Shown piece by piece: positions 1-6,638 of a DNA stretch of 21,143 bases. The notes beneath the pieces are model-generated. The model did no database searches. It was not told the DNA's origin and was given only the letters and a program-made list of their open reading frames with translations. Source of the stretch: BS750m-G62 sp964577175 (lineage in GTDB: Bacteria; Planctomycetota; Phycisphaerae; FEN-1346); NCBI GenBank assembly GCA_964577175.1, contig CAZNYC010000070.1, forward strand, positions 1-21,143. The letters run 5' to 3'. The position numbers were made by a program, and so were the translations under genes. Each line of letters begins with the position of its first letter. Position 1 is the stretch's first letter.

Positions 1-30
1 CAGCATGACAGCGCGCGGTTCGTAGCGCCC

Positions 31-86
31 GGCCGGGCAAGCCGGCCGTGGCACATGGCGCATCCTCCCGGCCGGGCAAGCCGGCC
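31..86. repeat. Paired GGCCGG/CCGGCC hairpin repeat
   Basis: Two identical 17-base units, GGCCGGGCAAGCCGGCC, lie at 31-47 and 70-86. Each can fold into a 6-bp stem with a 5-base loop. They sit just downstream of the xylanase stop codon (minus strand) and could help end its transcript. A related unit in inverted orientation lies at 1561-1586 on the other side of the same gene. Bases 1-16 match, with one difference, the right end of the dispersed element described at 3383-3453 (a BATGACAGCGCGC-type end), so the window probably opens inside another copy. Confidence 0.7.
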
Positions 87-126
87 GGGCCACCCAACAG
101 CGGCCGGGGCACACCGTCTTCGCCCC

Positions 127-1452
127 TCACCCCAGGCGCAGGGTCCAGCGGTTCGGGGCGGCTTTGGCGAGGTCGACCTCGGCGGTCGTTTCCTTGCCGG
201 CGGCCTTTGCGGTGACGGCATACCGGCCGAGAAAGCCGCGGACGGCGGCGGTGCCGCCCTTATCCGTCCGGACGGTCGTCTCGGTCCACCACTCGCCCTT
301 GATGCGCTGCATGAGGGCCTCGTAGGCCGGTTTGGGCAACATGTCGGGCCGGAGGAAACCGGCGGGGGCGCCCTGCCAGGCGCCGTTGTCGGAGAAGTCC
401 CACCACGTGATCGCCTCGACGGCCGGGTGCGAGAAGAGCATCGTATAGAAGCGGACGACCTCGCGGGCCTGCCGCGCCTCGCCCTCCGGCGTGGTTGTCC
501 AGTCCTTGCGAGGCAGATTCCACCCCTGCTTGCCGGAGACGACCGTCGTCTCGGTGAAATGCAGCGGCACGCCGAAGCGGGCGAAGCGGTCGCAGACGGT
601 CCAGATCTTCCGGTTCGGCCACGTGCCGCCGTGCTGATGGCTCTGGATGCCGATGACGTCGTACAGCCGCCGGCCCTGGTCGTCGACAAGCGCCTCGATG
701 ACCTTCTCGTACCCCCCGCCCGTGCGGTAATCGTTGATGAGGAGCGTGGCATCGGGGTTCGCCTTCCGGGCGCGGCGGAAACACTCGCGGGCGAACTCGA
801 TCCGGCCGGTCTCTTTCCACATGCGGGTCATCTTGGGCGCCCGTTCGACGAACTGCTTCCGGTCGAAGTGCGTGGCCTCGTTCACGACGTCCCAGGTGTC
901 GATGAGGCCGCGGAACCGCGAGACGCAGTCCTCGATGCGGTCCATCTGGAGGCGGCGGATCGTGGCCGGGTCGTCCGGCAGCCACTTTGGATCGGAGTAA
1001 TTCCATGCGAGCGGATGGCCCTTGCGGGCGATGCCGCGCTCCATACACCACCGGGCCACCTGCTCGGCATAATCGTGCCGGGGCTTGCCGCGCTCGCGCT
1101 CGTACGAGGGCCAGTAGAAGGCGATGGTGGCGACGTTCAGGAGCGCGTCGAACCGCCGACGGTACGGGTCCTCCAGGTCCTCCGGCAGCCGGCCCCAGCG
1201 GTAGATGTTCGAGCCGAAACCGAAGGCGTGCCGCTGCTGGCGGACGCGGACCTCCGCCCCGGCGACGGGCCGGCCGGCGGCGTCAACGACGCGGACCTCG
1301 GCGTCGGCCTTGCGGCGGGTCTCGATGCGGTCGGGGGCGCCGGCGAGGAGGTCCTCGTCCGAGGGGCCGGCGGCCCCTGCCCGGCCGGTTGCGAGAAGGG
1401 TCGGGGCGAGGGCGGTGGCGGCGGTCGTTTGCAGAAAGCGTCGGCGGTTCAT
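127..1452 (-). CDS. Exported endo-1,4-beta-xylanase, glycoside hydrolase family 10
   Basis: This 441-residue protein begins with a Tat-type signal: MNRRRF, then a hydrophobic run of Ala, Thr and Leu ending near residue 29. Residues about 50-80 form a short beta-rich segment (V-D-A-A-G-R-P-V-A-G-A) common ahead of GH10 domains in environmental bacteria. The GH10 barrel follows. KGHPLAWNY (144-152) matches the conserved substrate-site strand. WDVVNEA places the acid/base at Glu192. HFTETTV places the nucleophile at Glu301, and GIQSHQH (268-274) is the usual strand between them. The expected role is retaining hydrolysis of xylan-type polysaccharide outside the cytoplasm. An AAAGGA-like ribosome site lies 9 bases before the ATG. 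The gene is transcribed away from the URO-D-family gene. Exact substrate is not determinable. Confidence 0.9.
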   Translation of the reverse strand: MNRRRFLQTTAATALAPTLLATGRAGAAGPSDEDLLAGAPDRIETRRKADAEVRVVDAAGRPVAGAEVRVRQQRHAFGFGSNIYRWGRLPEDLEDPYRRRFDALLNVATIAFYWPSYERERGKPRHDYAEQVARWCMERGIARKGHPLAWNYSDPKWLPDDPATIRRLQMDRIEDCVSRFRGLIDTWDVVNEATHFDRKQFVERAPKMTRMWKETGRIEFARECFRRARKANPDATLLINDYRTGGGYEKVIEALVDDQGRRLYDVIGIQSHQHGGTWPNRKIWTVCDRFARFGVPLHFTETTVVSGKQGWNLPRKDWTTTPEGEARQAREVVRFYTMLFSHPAVEAITWWDFSDNGAWQGAPAGFLRPDMLPKPAYEALMQRIKGEWWTETTVRTDKGGTAAVRGFLGRYAVTAKAAGKETTAEVDLAKAAPNRWTLRLG

Positions 1453-1481
1453 GGGGGTGGGTCCTTTCTCATAGGTCCCTG

Positions 1482-1509
1482 GTCACTTGTCATTCGTCAC
1501 CGGTCATTT
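1482..1509. repeat. Degenerate short-period run (TCAYT/GTCATT)
   Basis: In the leader of the xylanase gene, the words GTCACTT, GTCATTC, GTCACCG and GTCATTT follow one another, giving a decayed 7-9 base period. Similar short-period runs recur at other gene boundaries in this window (2878-2910, 3517-3546, 14413-14447, 20891-20990). No function can be assigned. Confidence 0.5.
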
Positions 1510-1534
1510 GGCGCGGCCGCGGGGCGTTTGTCAA
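1506..1534 (-). promoter_or_regulatory. Possible promoter of the xylanase gene
   Basis: On the minus strand a perfect TTGACA (-35) lies at 1529-1534, about 80 bases before the xylanase ATG. The -10 at the right spacing (CCAAAT or CAAATG near 1505-1511) is poor. Only the -35 half is convincing. Confidence 0.3.
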
Positions 1535-1560
1535 CGGAAACAACCCGCCCCGGGCCGGGT

Positions 1561-1586
1561 GCCACGGCCGGCCTTGTCCGGCCGTG
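1561..1586. repeat. Inverted copy of the GGCCGG/CCGGCC hairpin repeat
   Basis: The segment reads GCCACGGCCGG, a short middle, then CCGGCCGTG, so it folds back on itself. It is close to the reverse complement of the repeat at 31-57 including its GTGGC flank. The xylanase gene therefore lies between inverted copies. It also lies between the two divergent genes, just upstream of the probable promoter at 1602-1630. Confidence 0.55.
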
Positions 1587-1601
1587 CGACCCGAAACGTT
1601 C

Positions 1602-1630
1602 TTGCCTCCCCCCGGCGCGGGTGTTTAGAC
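1602..1630 (+). promoter_or_regulatory. Likely promoter of the URO-D-family gene
   Basis: TTGCCT (1602-1607) and TAGACT (1625-1630) are separated by 17 bases, and each matches the sigma-70 consensus at 4 of 6 positions. The predicted start is about 40 bases ahead of the ATG at 1681, leaving a short leader that carries a good Shine-Dalgarno. Confidence 0.5.
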
Positions 1631-1680
1631 TGGCCGGCCGCGAACACGGCCCCGTCCGGGCCGAGCAAGGAGCCGACCCC

Positions 1681-2877
1681 ATGCCCGAGGACACCGACGC
1701 CCTCTACGCCGAACGGTTCACGCGGTACACGACGGCCATGCGGAACGGGAAGCCGGACAAGGTGCCCATCCGGCCGTTCGTCGCGGAGTTCACCGCCGCC
1801 TACACCGGCCGCACCTGCCAGCAGGTGACCCACGATTACACGGAGGCGTTCGACGCCGTCATCGAATGCTGCCGCGACTTCGACTGGGACGCTGCCGTCG
1901 CCAACATGGTGTACGTGTGGAGCGGCCTGACGGAGGCGGTCGGGCTGGAGTATTACGGCGTGCCGGGCATCCACATCGGGCCGCAGACGGGCTTCCAGTA
2001 CCGCGAGCCGCCCGAGGAGGCGGCGTACATGCGCCCGGAGGAGTACGATGCGCTCATCGAGGACCCGACCGGGTACCTGCTGAACGTCTGGCTGCCGCGC
2101 GTCTCGCGCGACGTGGTCCCGCCCGGCGAGCCGAACACGACGCGCAACAACCTCTCGTTCCTCAAAGGCGGGATGGCCACGCTGCAGTACTTCACGGCCC
2201 TCGGGGGGCAGGTGCAGCGGATGCGGGAGGAGACGGGCACGGTCAACGCCCTGGCGGGCATCCTGAAGGCGCCGATGGACATCCTGGCGGATAAACTCCG
2301 CGGGTACCTCGGCCTCGTCGACGACGTGCTGAACCGGCCCGAGAAGGTGAAGGCCGCCTGCGAGGCCCTGGCGCCGCACCTGGCGCACGTGGCGGCCACC
2401 AGCGCCGACCCATCCAAAACCGTACCGATCACCATGTGGATGCACCGCTCGTGCGTGCCGTTCTTCTCGTTCGACCACGTCGCCGACATCCACTGGGCCA
2501 CGCTGAAGCCGATCATCCAGTACCTGACGGGCGAGGGCTGGCAGGTCATGTTCTACGCCGAGGGCAAGTGGGGACACCATCTCGACAGGTTCGCCGAACT
2601 GCCCGACGCCTCGGTCATCTACCATTGCGATCGCGACGACATCTTCGAGGTCCACCGCCGCCTCGGCGAGAAGTTCTGCATCTCCGGCGGCGTGCCGAAC
2701 GCCCTCTTAGCCTTCGGCACCCCGGACCAGGTCCGCGCGCGGTGCAAGGCGATCATCGACGGCGTGGCCGCCGACGGCGGGTACATCATGGACGCCGGGG
2801 CGATCATCCAGAACGATGCTAAACCTGAAAACGTGCAGGCGATGACGGAGTTTACGCGGGAGTACGGCGTGTACTGA
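1681..2877 (+). CDS. URO-D-superfamily protein (corrinoid methyltransferase-like)
   Basis: This is a 398-residue protein of the uroporphyrinogen decarboxylase superfamily. Its C-terminal half has the layout of the methylcobalamin:CoM methyltransferase-type branch: an Ile-Tyr-His-Cys strand (314-316), FCISGGVPN (332-340), LLAFGTPDQV, then GGYIMDAGAIIQ and PENVQAM. The MRQAGRY-type N-terminal signature of true HemE is absent, so haem synthesis is unlikely. The usual zinc-binding His-x-Cys reads Tyr-His-Cys here, and the later Cys of the SPGCGIP-type motif appears to be Ala374, so metal binding may differ. AAGGAG lies 8 bases before this ATG, which is why it was chosen over upstream in-frame starts. 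A DUF4445 corrinoid activator lies 6.5 kb away. The substrate is unknown. Confidence 0.8.
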   Translation: MPEDTDALYAERFTRYTTAMRNGKPDKVPIRPFVAEFTAAYTGRTCQQVTHDYTEAFDAVIECCRDFDWDAAVANMVYVWSGLTEAVGLEYYGVPGIHIGPQTGFQYREPPEEAAYMRPEEYDALIEDPTGYLLNVWLPRVSRDVVPPGEPNTTRNNLSFLKGGMATLQYFTALGGQVQRMREETGTVNALAGILKAPMDILADKLRGYLGLVDDVLNRPEKVKAACEALAPHLAHVAATSADPSKTVPITMWMHRSCVPFFSFDHVADIHWATLKPIIQYLTGEGWQVMFYAEGKWGHHLDRFAELPDASVIYHCDRDDIFEVHRRLGEKFCISGGVPNALLAFGTPDQVRARCKAIIDGVAADGGYIMDAGAIIQNDAKPENVQAMTEFTREYGVY

Positions 2878-3027
2878 ACGCGGAACGCGGAAGAGGGAAT
2901 GCGGAACAAGAGGCAACAGGCCACGACAACGGCGAAAGGCAAACGGCGGCCTCACGCAAAGGCGCCAAGCCGCAAAGACGGCCACGGCGGAAAGGCAACA
3001 ACGGCGGAAAGGCCGGTAAACGACAAA
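2878..3027. other. Gene-free stretch of degenerate purine-rich repeats
   Basis: Between the URO-D-family gene and the small ORF at 3190 there are 312 bases with no gene. The first part is short-period DNA: GCGGAA words at 2880-2906, GGCAACAGG/ACGACAACGGCGAAAGGCAA at 2912-2943, and CGCAAAGGCGCC-type words at 2955-2985. The ACAACGGCAAAGGCAACG flavour recurs in reverse complement at 4971-5045. The second part is the 71-base repeat at 3028-3098. Confidence 0.55.
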
Positions 3028-3098
3028 GGCCACGGCGAGATCCTTCGCGTCGCTCAGGATGACAGCGCGCCCGTTTAGCCGCGACGCGCAGCGGAGCG
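3028..3098. repeat. 71-base dispersed repeat, copy 1
   Basis: This 71-base segment is identical by eye to 3383-3453. It starts GGCCACGGCGAGATCCTTCG, passes through CTCAGGATGACAGCGCGC and ends GCGCAGCGGAGCG. Its left half is the right arm of the inverted-repeat element seen complete at 14504-14609 and 15897-16016. The right half (CCGTTTAGCCGCGACGCG...) recurs in reverse complement at 4939-4967. Confidence 0.85.
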
Positions 3099-3189
3099 GG
3101 TGCTGTTGGAATGCGGAGTGAACGCCGAAAAACAACAACGCACAGTTAGCCGCCGGTCTTGGCCGGCGCGTCAATAAGGAGTGATCGAT

Positions 3190-3363
3190 ATGCTCAAAGA
3201 ACCCGAAACGCCGCACCAGCGGCCGGGCGTGTGCATCCCGTGGGAAGAGAAGGTCCGGGAGATGCCCGACCTGACGGGCGACGAAGCCCTGGCGCGCCGC
3301 GTGTGGGAAGACGTGGACGGCCTCGCCTACACGTACGTGTGGCACATTCTGGTGTCGTTCTGA
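3190..3363 (+). CDS. Small hypothetical protein, possibly a truncated remnant
   Basis: A 57-residue ORF that I do not recognise. It starts MLKEPETPHQRPGVCIPWEE and is acidic, with Trp and Tyr in its second half (RRVWEDVDGLAYTYVWH). The ATG has AAGGAG exactly 8 bases upstream, the same arrangement as the URO-D-family gene, which argues for real translation. An in-frame GTG at 3181 overlaps that Shine-Dalgarno and is unlikely to be the start. The last codons and the stop lie in TGTCGTTCTGA, which resembles the left end (TGTCATTCTGAGG) of the repeat family next to it. The ORF may therefore be the front of a longer gene cut off by repeat insertion. It sits between two copies of the 71-base repeat. 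Confidence 0.5.
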   Translation: MLKEPETPHQRPGVCIPWEEKVREMPDLTGDEALARRVWEDVDGLAYTYVWHILVSF

Positions 3364-3382
3364 CGGCGAGTGACTGAGTCAC

Positions 3383-3453
3383 GGCCACGGCGAGATCCTT
3401 CGCGTCGCTCAGGATGACAGCGCGCCCGTTTAGCCGCGACGCGCAGCGGAGCG
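3383..3453. repeat. 71-base dispersed repeat, copy 2
   Basis: Exact match by eye to copy 1 at 3028-3098. A degenerate left arm (TGTCGTTCTGACGGCGAG) appears to begin near 3353, so the whole element may span about 3353-3453. The rest of the gap to 3549 holds short-period words (ACATTTACCATTCAGCATT at 3518-3536) and no gene. Confidence 0.85.
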
Positions 3454-3549
3454 TGTGCTCGGAATGACATCGCCGCGTACGCGGCGCCCATCCCCCCAGG
3501 GCGCAGCCCTCCTTTAACATTTACCATTCAGCATTGGACATTCGCCCGT

Positions 3550-4977
3550 TCACTCCGTCTTGAACGTCCCGTGGATGGTGGCGATGTTGCCGCCGCGGTC
3601 GATCACGAGGACGCGGACGCGGCACGTGCCGGCCTTGAGCGGCTTGACGGGAAGGGTGGCGTCCAGGTCCGCCTCCCGGCGCGGCAGCGTGCGTTTTGCG
3701 CGGTGGGTCTCCGTATCCACCGCGCTTGACGGCGCCTCTGCGGCGCTGCGCGGCGGGTCCGGGGACCCGCCGCGCCCAAGACGACGGTTCCCGTTGCCCG
3801 TCAAATCCCGCCCGCCGACGACGCTGTCCATCTCCGGGACGAAGTAGACGACGGCCCCCAGGCCGCGGTCGTCGGTCGCCCGGCCGCGCACGGGCACCTC
3901 GGTGGCGCCGGCGGCGAGCGGCGCGGCGGGCCTCTCCAGCCGGACGACCGGCGGCTCGGTGTCCGCCAGATCCGGTGCCTCTGCCAGGAAGGGGGAGTGC
4001 GCCAGCAGCCGGGCGTTCGCCGGCGAGAAGCCGACCGGCTCCGCCGGCGGCGGACCGATGTAGTTCCGCCGGAGCCGCCGGAACCCGTTGCCCATGACGT
4101 ACCGGTCGTTCACGCGATGGTCGTGCACCAGGCCGAAGGCGTGGCCGAGTTCGTGGGCGACCGCGCCGAACCCGTCCTCGATGAACTCGAAGCGGGGCGA
4201 GTTGGGCCGGCCGTGGCCGAGCGCCGTGCGGCCACGGATGGGCGTGTCGTCGGCCAGCAGCCGCAACTGTTCCGGCACGGTCGTCTCGCAGAAGTCGTCG
4301 CGCAGAATCCAGGCGGAGAAGAGTCCCGCCCCGCCGCGCGAAGTGAAACGGCACCCCAGGGCCACGCCGCCGCGCCACTCGAACCGCGTGGGCCCGTCGT
4401 CGTACGTCTCGGCGAAGATGACGTGCAGGTGCCGGTCGCGCGGGCCGAGGGCGGCCTCGACCTCCGGCAGAATGGTCTTCCACTGGCGCATCGGGTCGAA
4501 GACGGGATCGCCGTTGTAGAACGCGGCCGGCCGCTTGCCCCGCAGCAGGTGAACGGCGGGGCGGCCGGCCGGGTCGAACTCGAAATCGAGGCCCCGCGTC
4601 CGGTGGCCGTGACGCTGCAGGCTGCGGCCATAGACGTCGGCAACGAAGGTGGCGAGGACGCGAATCTTGTCGGGCCAGGCGCGGGTCGGCTCGCGGTCGG
4701 CGGGAACGAAGTAGACGAGCCGGACCTTCGCGTCGCGGCCGAGGTCTCGGAGCGGTTCGGGCGTGCGGGCGGCGGGGGACGGGGCCTCGGACGCTTCCGC
4801 CCCCGGCGCCGTCGCGGACGCCACCGTCACGGTCCACGCGGCGAGGGCGAGGAGAGTGGCGCCCCAGGCCGCGCCGTCCCGGACCGCGCGCGCTCCGCTT
4901 CGCGCGGCGCATGAACCGGCGCCCGTACCCGCGGCGCGCGCTCCGCTTCGCGTCGCGGCTAAACGGGGCACTGCCAT
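3550..4977 (-). CDS. Secreted zinc metalloprotease with HExxHxxGxxH motif
   Basis: From the ATG at 4977 this encodes 475 residues. A hydrophobic segment at about residues 37-56 (AAWGATLLALAAWTVTVASA) looks like a signal peptide or anchor. HELGHAFGLVHD (275-286) gives three zinc-binding His and the catalytic Glu276, and YVMG at 293-296 could be the Met-turn of a metzincin-like fold. The C-terminal part (about 350-475) looks like a beta-sandwich domain (PPVVRLERP...; CRVRVLVIDRGGNIATIHGTF). The start is uncertain: the first 35 codons are low-complexity Ala/Arg/Gly encoded partly by dispersed repeat DNA, and no strong ribosome site is seen. A perfect 12-bp hairpin at 3748-3775 lies inside the gene near residues 401-410. 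Function is likely extracellular proteolysis; the target is unknown. Confidence 0.78.
   Translation of the reverse strand: MAVPRLAATRSGARAAGTGAGSCAARSGARAVRDGAAWGATLLALAAWTVTVASATAPGAEASEAPSPAARTPEPLRDLGRDAKVRLVYFVPADREPTRAWPDKIRVLATFVADVYGRSLQRHGHRTRGLDFEFDPAGRPAVHLLRGKRPAAFYNGDPVFDPMRQWKTILPEVEAALGPRDRHLHVIFAETYDDGPTRFEWRGGVALGCRFTSRGGAGLFSAWILRDDFCETTVPEQLRLLADDTPIRGRTALGHGRPNSPRFEFIEDGFGAVAHELGHAFGLVHDHRVNDRYVMGNGFRRLRRNYIGPPPAEPVGFSPANARLLAHSPFLAEAPDLADTEPPVVRLERPAAPLAAGATEVPVRGRATDDRGLGAVVYFVPEMDSVVGGRDLTGNGNRRLGRGGSPDPPRSAAEAPSSAVDTETHRAKRTLPRREADLDATLPVKPLKAGTCRVRVLVIDRGGNIATIHGTFKTE
3748..3775. repeat. GC-rich palindrome inside the metalloprotease gene
   Basis: GCGCGGCGGGTC, a CGGG loop, then GACCCGCCGCGC make a perfect 12-bp stem. 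It encodes part of a Gly/Ser/Pro/Arg-rich stretch (GRGGSPDPPRSAAEAP) that interrupts the beta-rich C-terminal region. The left arm recurs exactly at 14623-14634 in an intergenic hairpin, so this looks like a small REP-like element sitting in frame. Confidence 0.7.
4939..4967. repeat. Inverted partial copy of the 71-base repeat tail
   Basis: On the minus strand these 29 bases match the tail of the 71-base repeat (CCCGTTTAGCCGCGACGCG then AGCGGAGCG) with one mismatch. A further shorter match, CGCTCCGCTTCGCG, lies near 4890-4905. Both fall in the putative first codons of the metalloprotease. Confidence 0.7.
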
Positions 4978-5045
4978 TGCCGTCGTTGCCTTTGCCGTTG
5001 TCGTTGCCTTTGCCGTTACTGTTGCCTGATGCCCGTTGCCTGCAT
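4971..5045. repeat. Short-period GTTGCC/TTTGCC run
   Basis: The words CGTTGCC, TTTGCC, GTTGTCGTTGCC and TTTGCCGTTACTGTTGCC follow one another in 6 and 12 base steps. On the minus strand this reads GGCAACG/GGCAAAGG, like the run at 2912-2943. It covers the region just upstream of the chosen metalloprotease start. Confidence 0.6.
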
Positions 5046-5102
5046 TGTACGCCCACCGGCGAGGGGCGTAAGGCGTTTTTTGCGGCGGGCGGTCGGCAGA
5101 AG

Positions 5103-5134
5103 TTGCCGCGCTGACGCCGATTCTCGCGTATAAT
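5103..5134 (+). promoter_or_regulatory. Probable promoter of the tandem exported-protein genes
   Basis: A perfect TATAAT (5129-5134) lies about 60 bases before the ATG at 5195. The best -35, TTGCCG at 5103-5108, is 20 bases away, which is long. The -10 context GCGTATAAT is shared with the strong promoter at 11361-11390. Confidence 0.5.
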
Positions 5135-5194
5135 GTGGTGACGGACTCACGTTCCAGGGCCAAGGGGAAGTTGCGACGGCGAATGGAGCCTCGC

Positions 5195-6541
5195 ATGCGA
5201 CACGTCCGACGGGCCGTTTGTGCAGTGGCCGTGGCGATGCTTGCCGCATCGTCCGCCCAGGTCGAAGCCCAGGTCGAACCGCACACGCTCGGAGCCGACC
5301 TCCCGCCGCGTCCGATGCCGGGATGGGTGGTGGCGCCGCCGGCGTTCTGGACGCGGGAGTTGACGCCGGCCCGTCCGAACAACGCGCCGGCGCCGTCGGC
5401 TGCGGCGCGGAATCCACTCACCATTCCCGACGACGCCCGCAAGGTCATCCGTCTGGCCCAGGACGAGACGTGGGCCGAGGCCGCACGCCTCGGCGAGGCG
5501 GTCCTGAAACGCACGCCCAAGGACCTCAACGCCTACGCCCGCGATTACGTGGCCAACGCCACCACGTGGGCGCTGCTGCACCTGGACAACCGCGAGCGGG
5601 CCCGGCAGATTCACGCCACGGTCGCCTCGCAGATGCCCGACCCGGCCGTGGCGCACTACCATCGGCTGGCGGCGACGGCACTGAAGCAGAGCAAGAAACG
5701 GACCGAGGACCTGCGCGACCCGGCCGTCCTGGTGGCCGAACGCCGCAAACACCTCGCCCCGCTTTACAAGGACTTCTCGAAGGCCTTGGGCATGGCGGCC
5801 CGGTCCGAGGTCGTCAGCGGCCGCCTGACGCAACTGCGCCGGGCGTACGGTCAGCTGCGGCTCATCTACGCCGCCGACGCCGCCCTCGGCGACAAACTCC
5901 TCAAGGAACAGTTCCGCCCGGCCGCCGACGCGCTGCTTGACACGCTGGCGGCCAACCGGCTGAAGCGCGGCACGGCAATCCGCGCCAGCCTCCACCGCGC
6001 CTACAAGAAAGTGATGGAGGCCGAGGCGTTCCCGCACTGGAACGGCACCGTCCACGCGCTGTGGGGCGAGGTCCGCACCGTCAAGCAACTCTGCCGCGTC
6101 CACCGTCACCTGGCGACGATGGGCCTGGCCACCGCCGGCCGGGCCAGGGGCCCCTTCGAGGAAGTCCACGGCCTCCTCTTCTGCCAGGGGGCGGAGCACC
6201 TCGTCTGGCAGCCCGTCGGGTTCGCCCGGATCGTCAACGGCGTGTCGCAGAAGGATATTCGCCGACGCGTCGCCTGGCAGGAAACCCTCGTCACCCCCAT
6301 CGGCGCCGACGCCGGACAGCACACCCGCCGGTCCAACCAGGGCTGGAAGGACATGGGCAAAATGCAGCGCATGACCGGCGACGACTGGGAGAAAATGACC
6401 GGCGACGGCTGGGACAAGATGGACGGTGACGGCTGGGACAAGATGGACGGTGACGGCTGGGACAAGATGGACGGTGACGGCTGGGACAAGATGGACGGCA
6501 AGGGCTGGAACAAGATGGACGGTAAAGGGTGGAACCGCTGA
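5195..6541 (+). CDS. Exported protein of unknown function with C-terminal GDGWDKMD repeats
   Basis: A 448-residue protein that I do not recognise. MRHVRRAVCAVAVAMLAASSA is a typical signal peptide, probably cut near VEAQ (about residue 26). The mature part is helical and Arg/Ala/Leu-rich, with motifs shared with the next gene: DYVANAT, AHYHRLAATA, LRRAYGQLRLIYAAD, and LWGEVRTVKQLCRVH. The last 50 or so residues are octapeptide repeats of the type GDGWDKMD, acidic in the middle copies and Lys-rich (GKGWNKMD, GKGWNR) in the last two. ATG 5195 was chosen because GGAG lies 6 bases upstream and the signal peptide starts there; an in-frame ATG at 5183 is the alternative. The gene heads a two-gene tandem with its paralogue at 6639. 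Confidence 0.8.
   Translation: MRHVRRAVCAVAVAMLAASSAQVEAQVEPHTLGADLPPRPMPGWVVAPPAFWTRELTPARPNNAPAPSAAARNPLTIPDDARKVIRLAQDETWAEAARLGEAVLKRTPKDLNAYARDYVANATTWALLHLDNRERARQIHATVASQMPDPAVAHYHRLAATALKQSKKRTEDLRDPAVLVAERRKHLAPLYKDFSKALGMAARSEVVSGRLTQLRRAYGQLRLIYAADAALGDKLLKEQFRPAADALLDTLAANRLKRGTAIRASLHRAYKKVMEAEAFPHWNGTVHALWGEVRTVKQLCRVHRHLATMGLATAGRARGPFEEVHGLLFCQGAEHLVWQPVGFARIVNGVSQKDIRRRVAWQETLVTPIGADAGQHTRRSNQGWKDMGKMQRMTGDDWEKMTGDGWDKMDGDGWDKMDGDGWDKMDGDGWDKMDGKGWNKMDGKGWNR
6377..6538 (+). repeat. 24-base coding tandem repeat (octapeptide GDGWDKMD)
   Basis: Seven units of 24 bases, the last incomplete, start at 6377, 6401, 6425, 6449, 6473, 6497 and 6521. Units 3, 4 and 5 are identical (GGTGACGGCTGGGACAAGAT plus GGAC), which points to recent slippage or unequal exchange. 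Encoded octads run GDDWEKMT, GDGWDKMD four times, GKGWNKMD, then GKGWNR and stop. One Trp and one Met recur in each full octad. Confidence 0.95.
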
Positions 6542-6638
6542 CCCGCCGCCGACCCGTTCCGACGCCCGCCGCCTTCGGACGTTCCCCCCGCGCGGCGACC
6601 GTGACCGCCCGCCCGCCCCGATGTCCGGAGACGACCGC

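Noticed and set aside
55..1680. A longer N-terminus for the URO-D-family protein starting at 55
   Set aside because: The upstream part is antisense to the GH10 xylanase; the ATG at 1681 has a strong ribosome site and a family-typical length.
1681..2877. Assignment of the URO-D-family protein as HemE
   Set aside because: The conserved N-terminal Arg-containing signature of true uroporphyrinogen decarboxylase is missing and the C-terminal motifs fit methyltransferase-like relatives better.
4978..5529. A longer N-terminus for the metalloprotease starting at 5529
   Set aside because: It would run through short-period repeats and antisense to the start and signal peptide of the next gene; there is no motif support.
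6377..6538. The 24-base tandem repeat as a CRISPR array
   Set aside because: Units abut without spacers and keep the reading frame of an exported protein.
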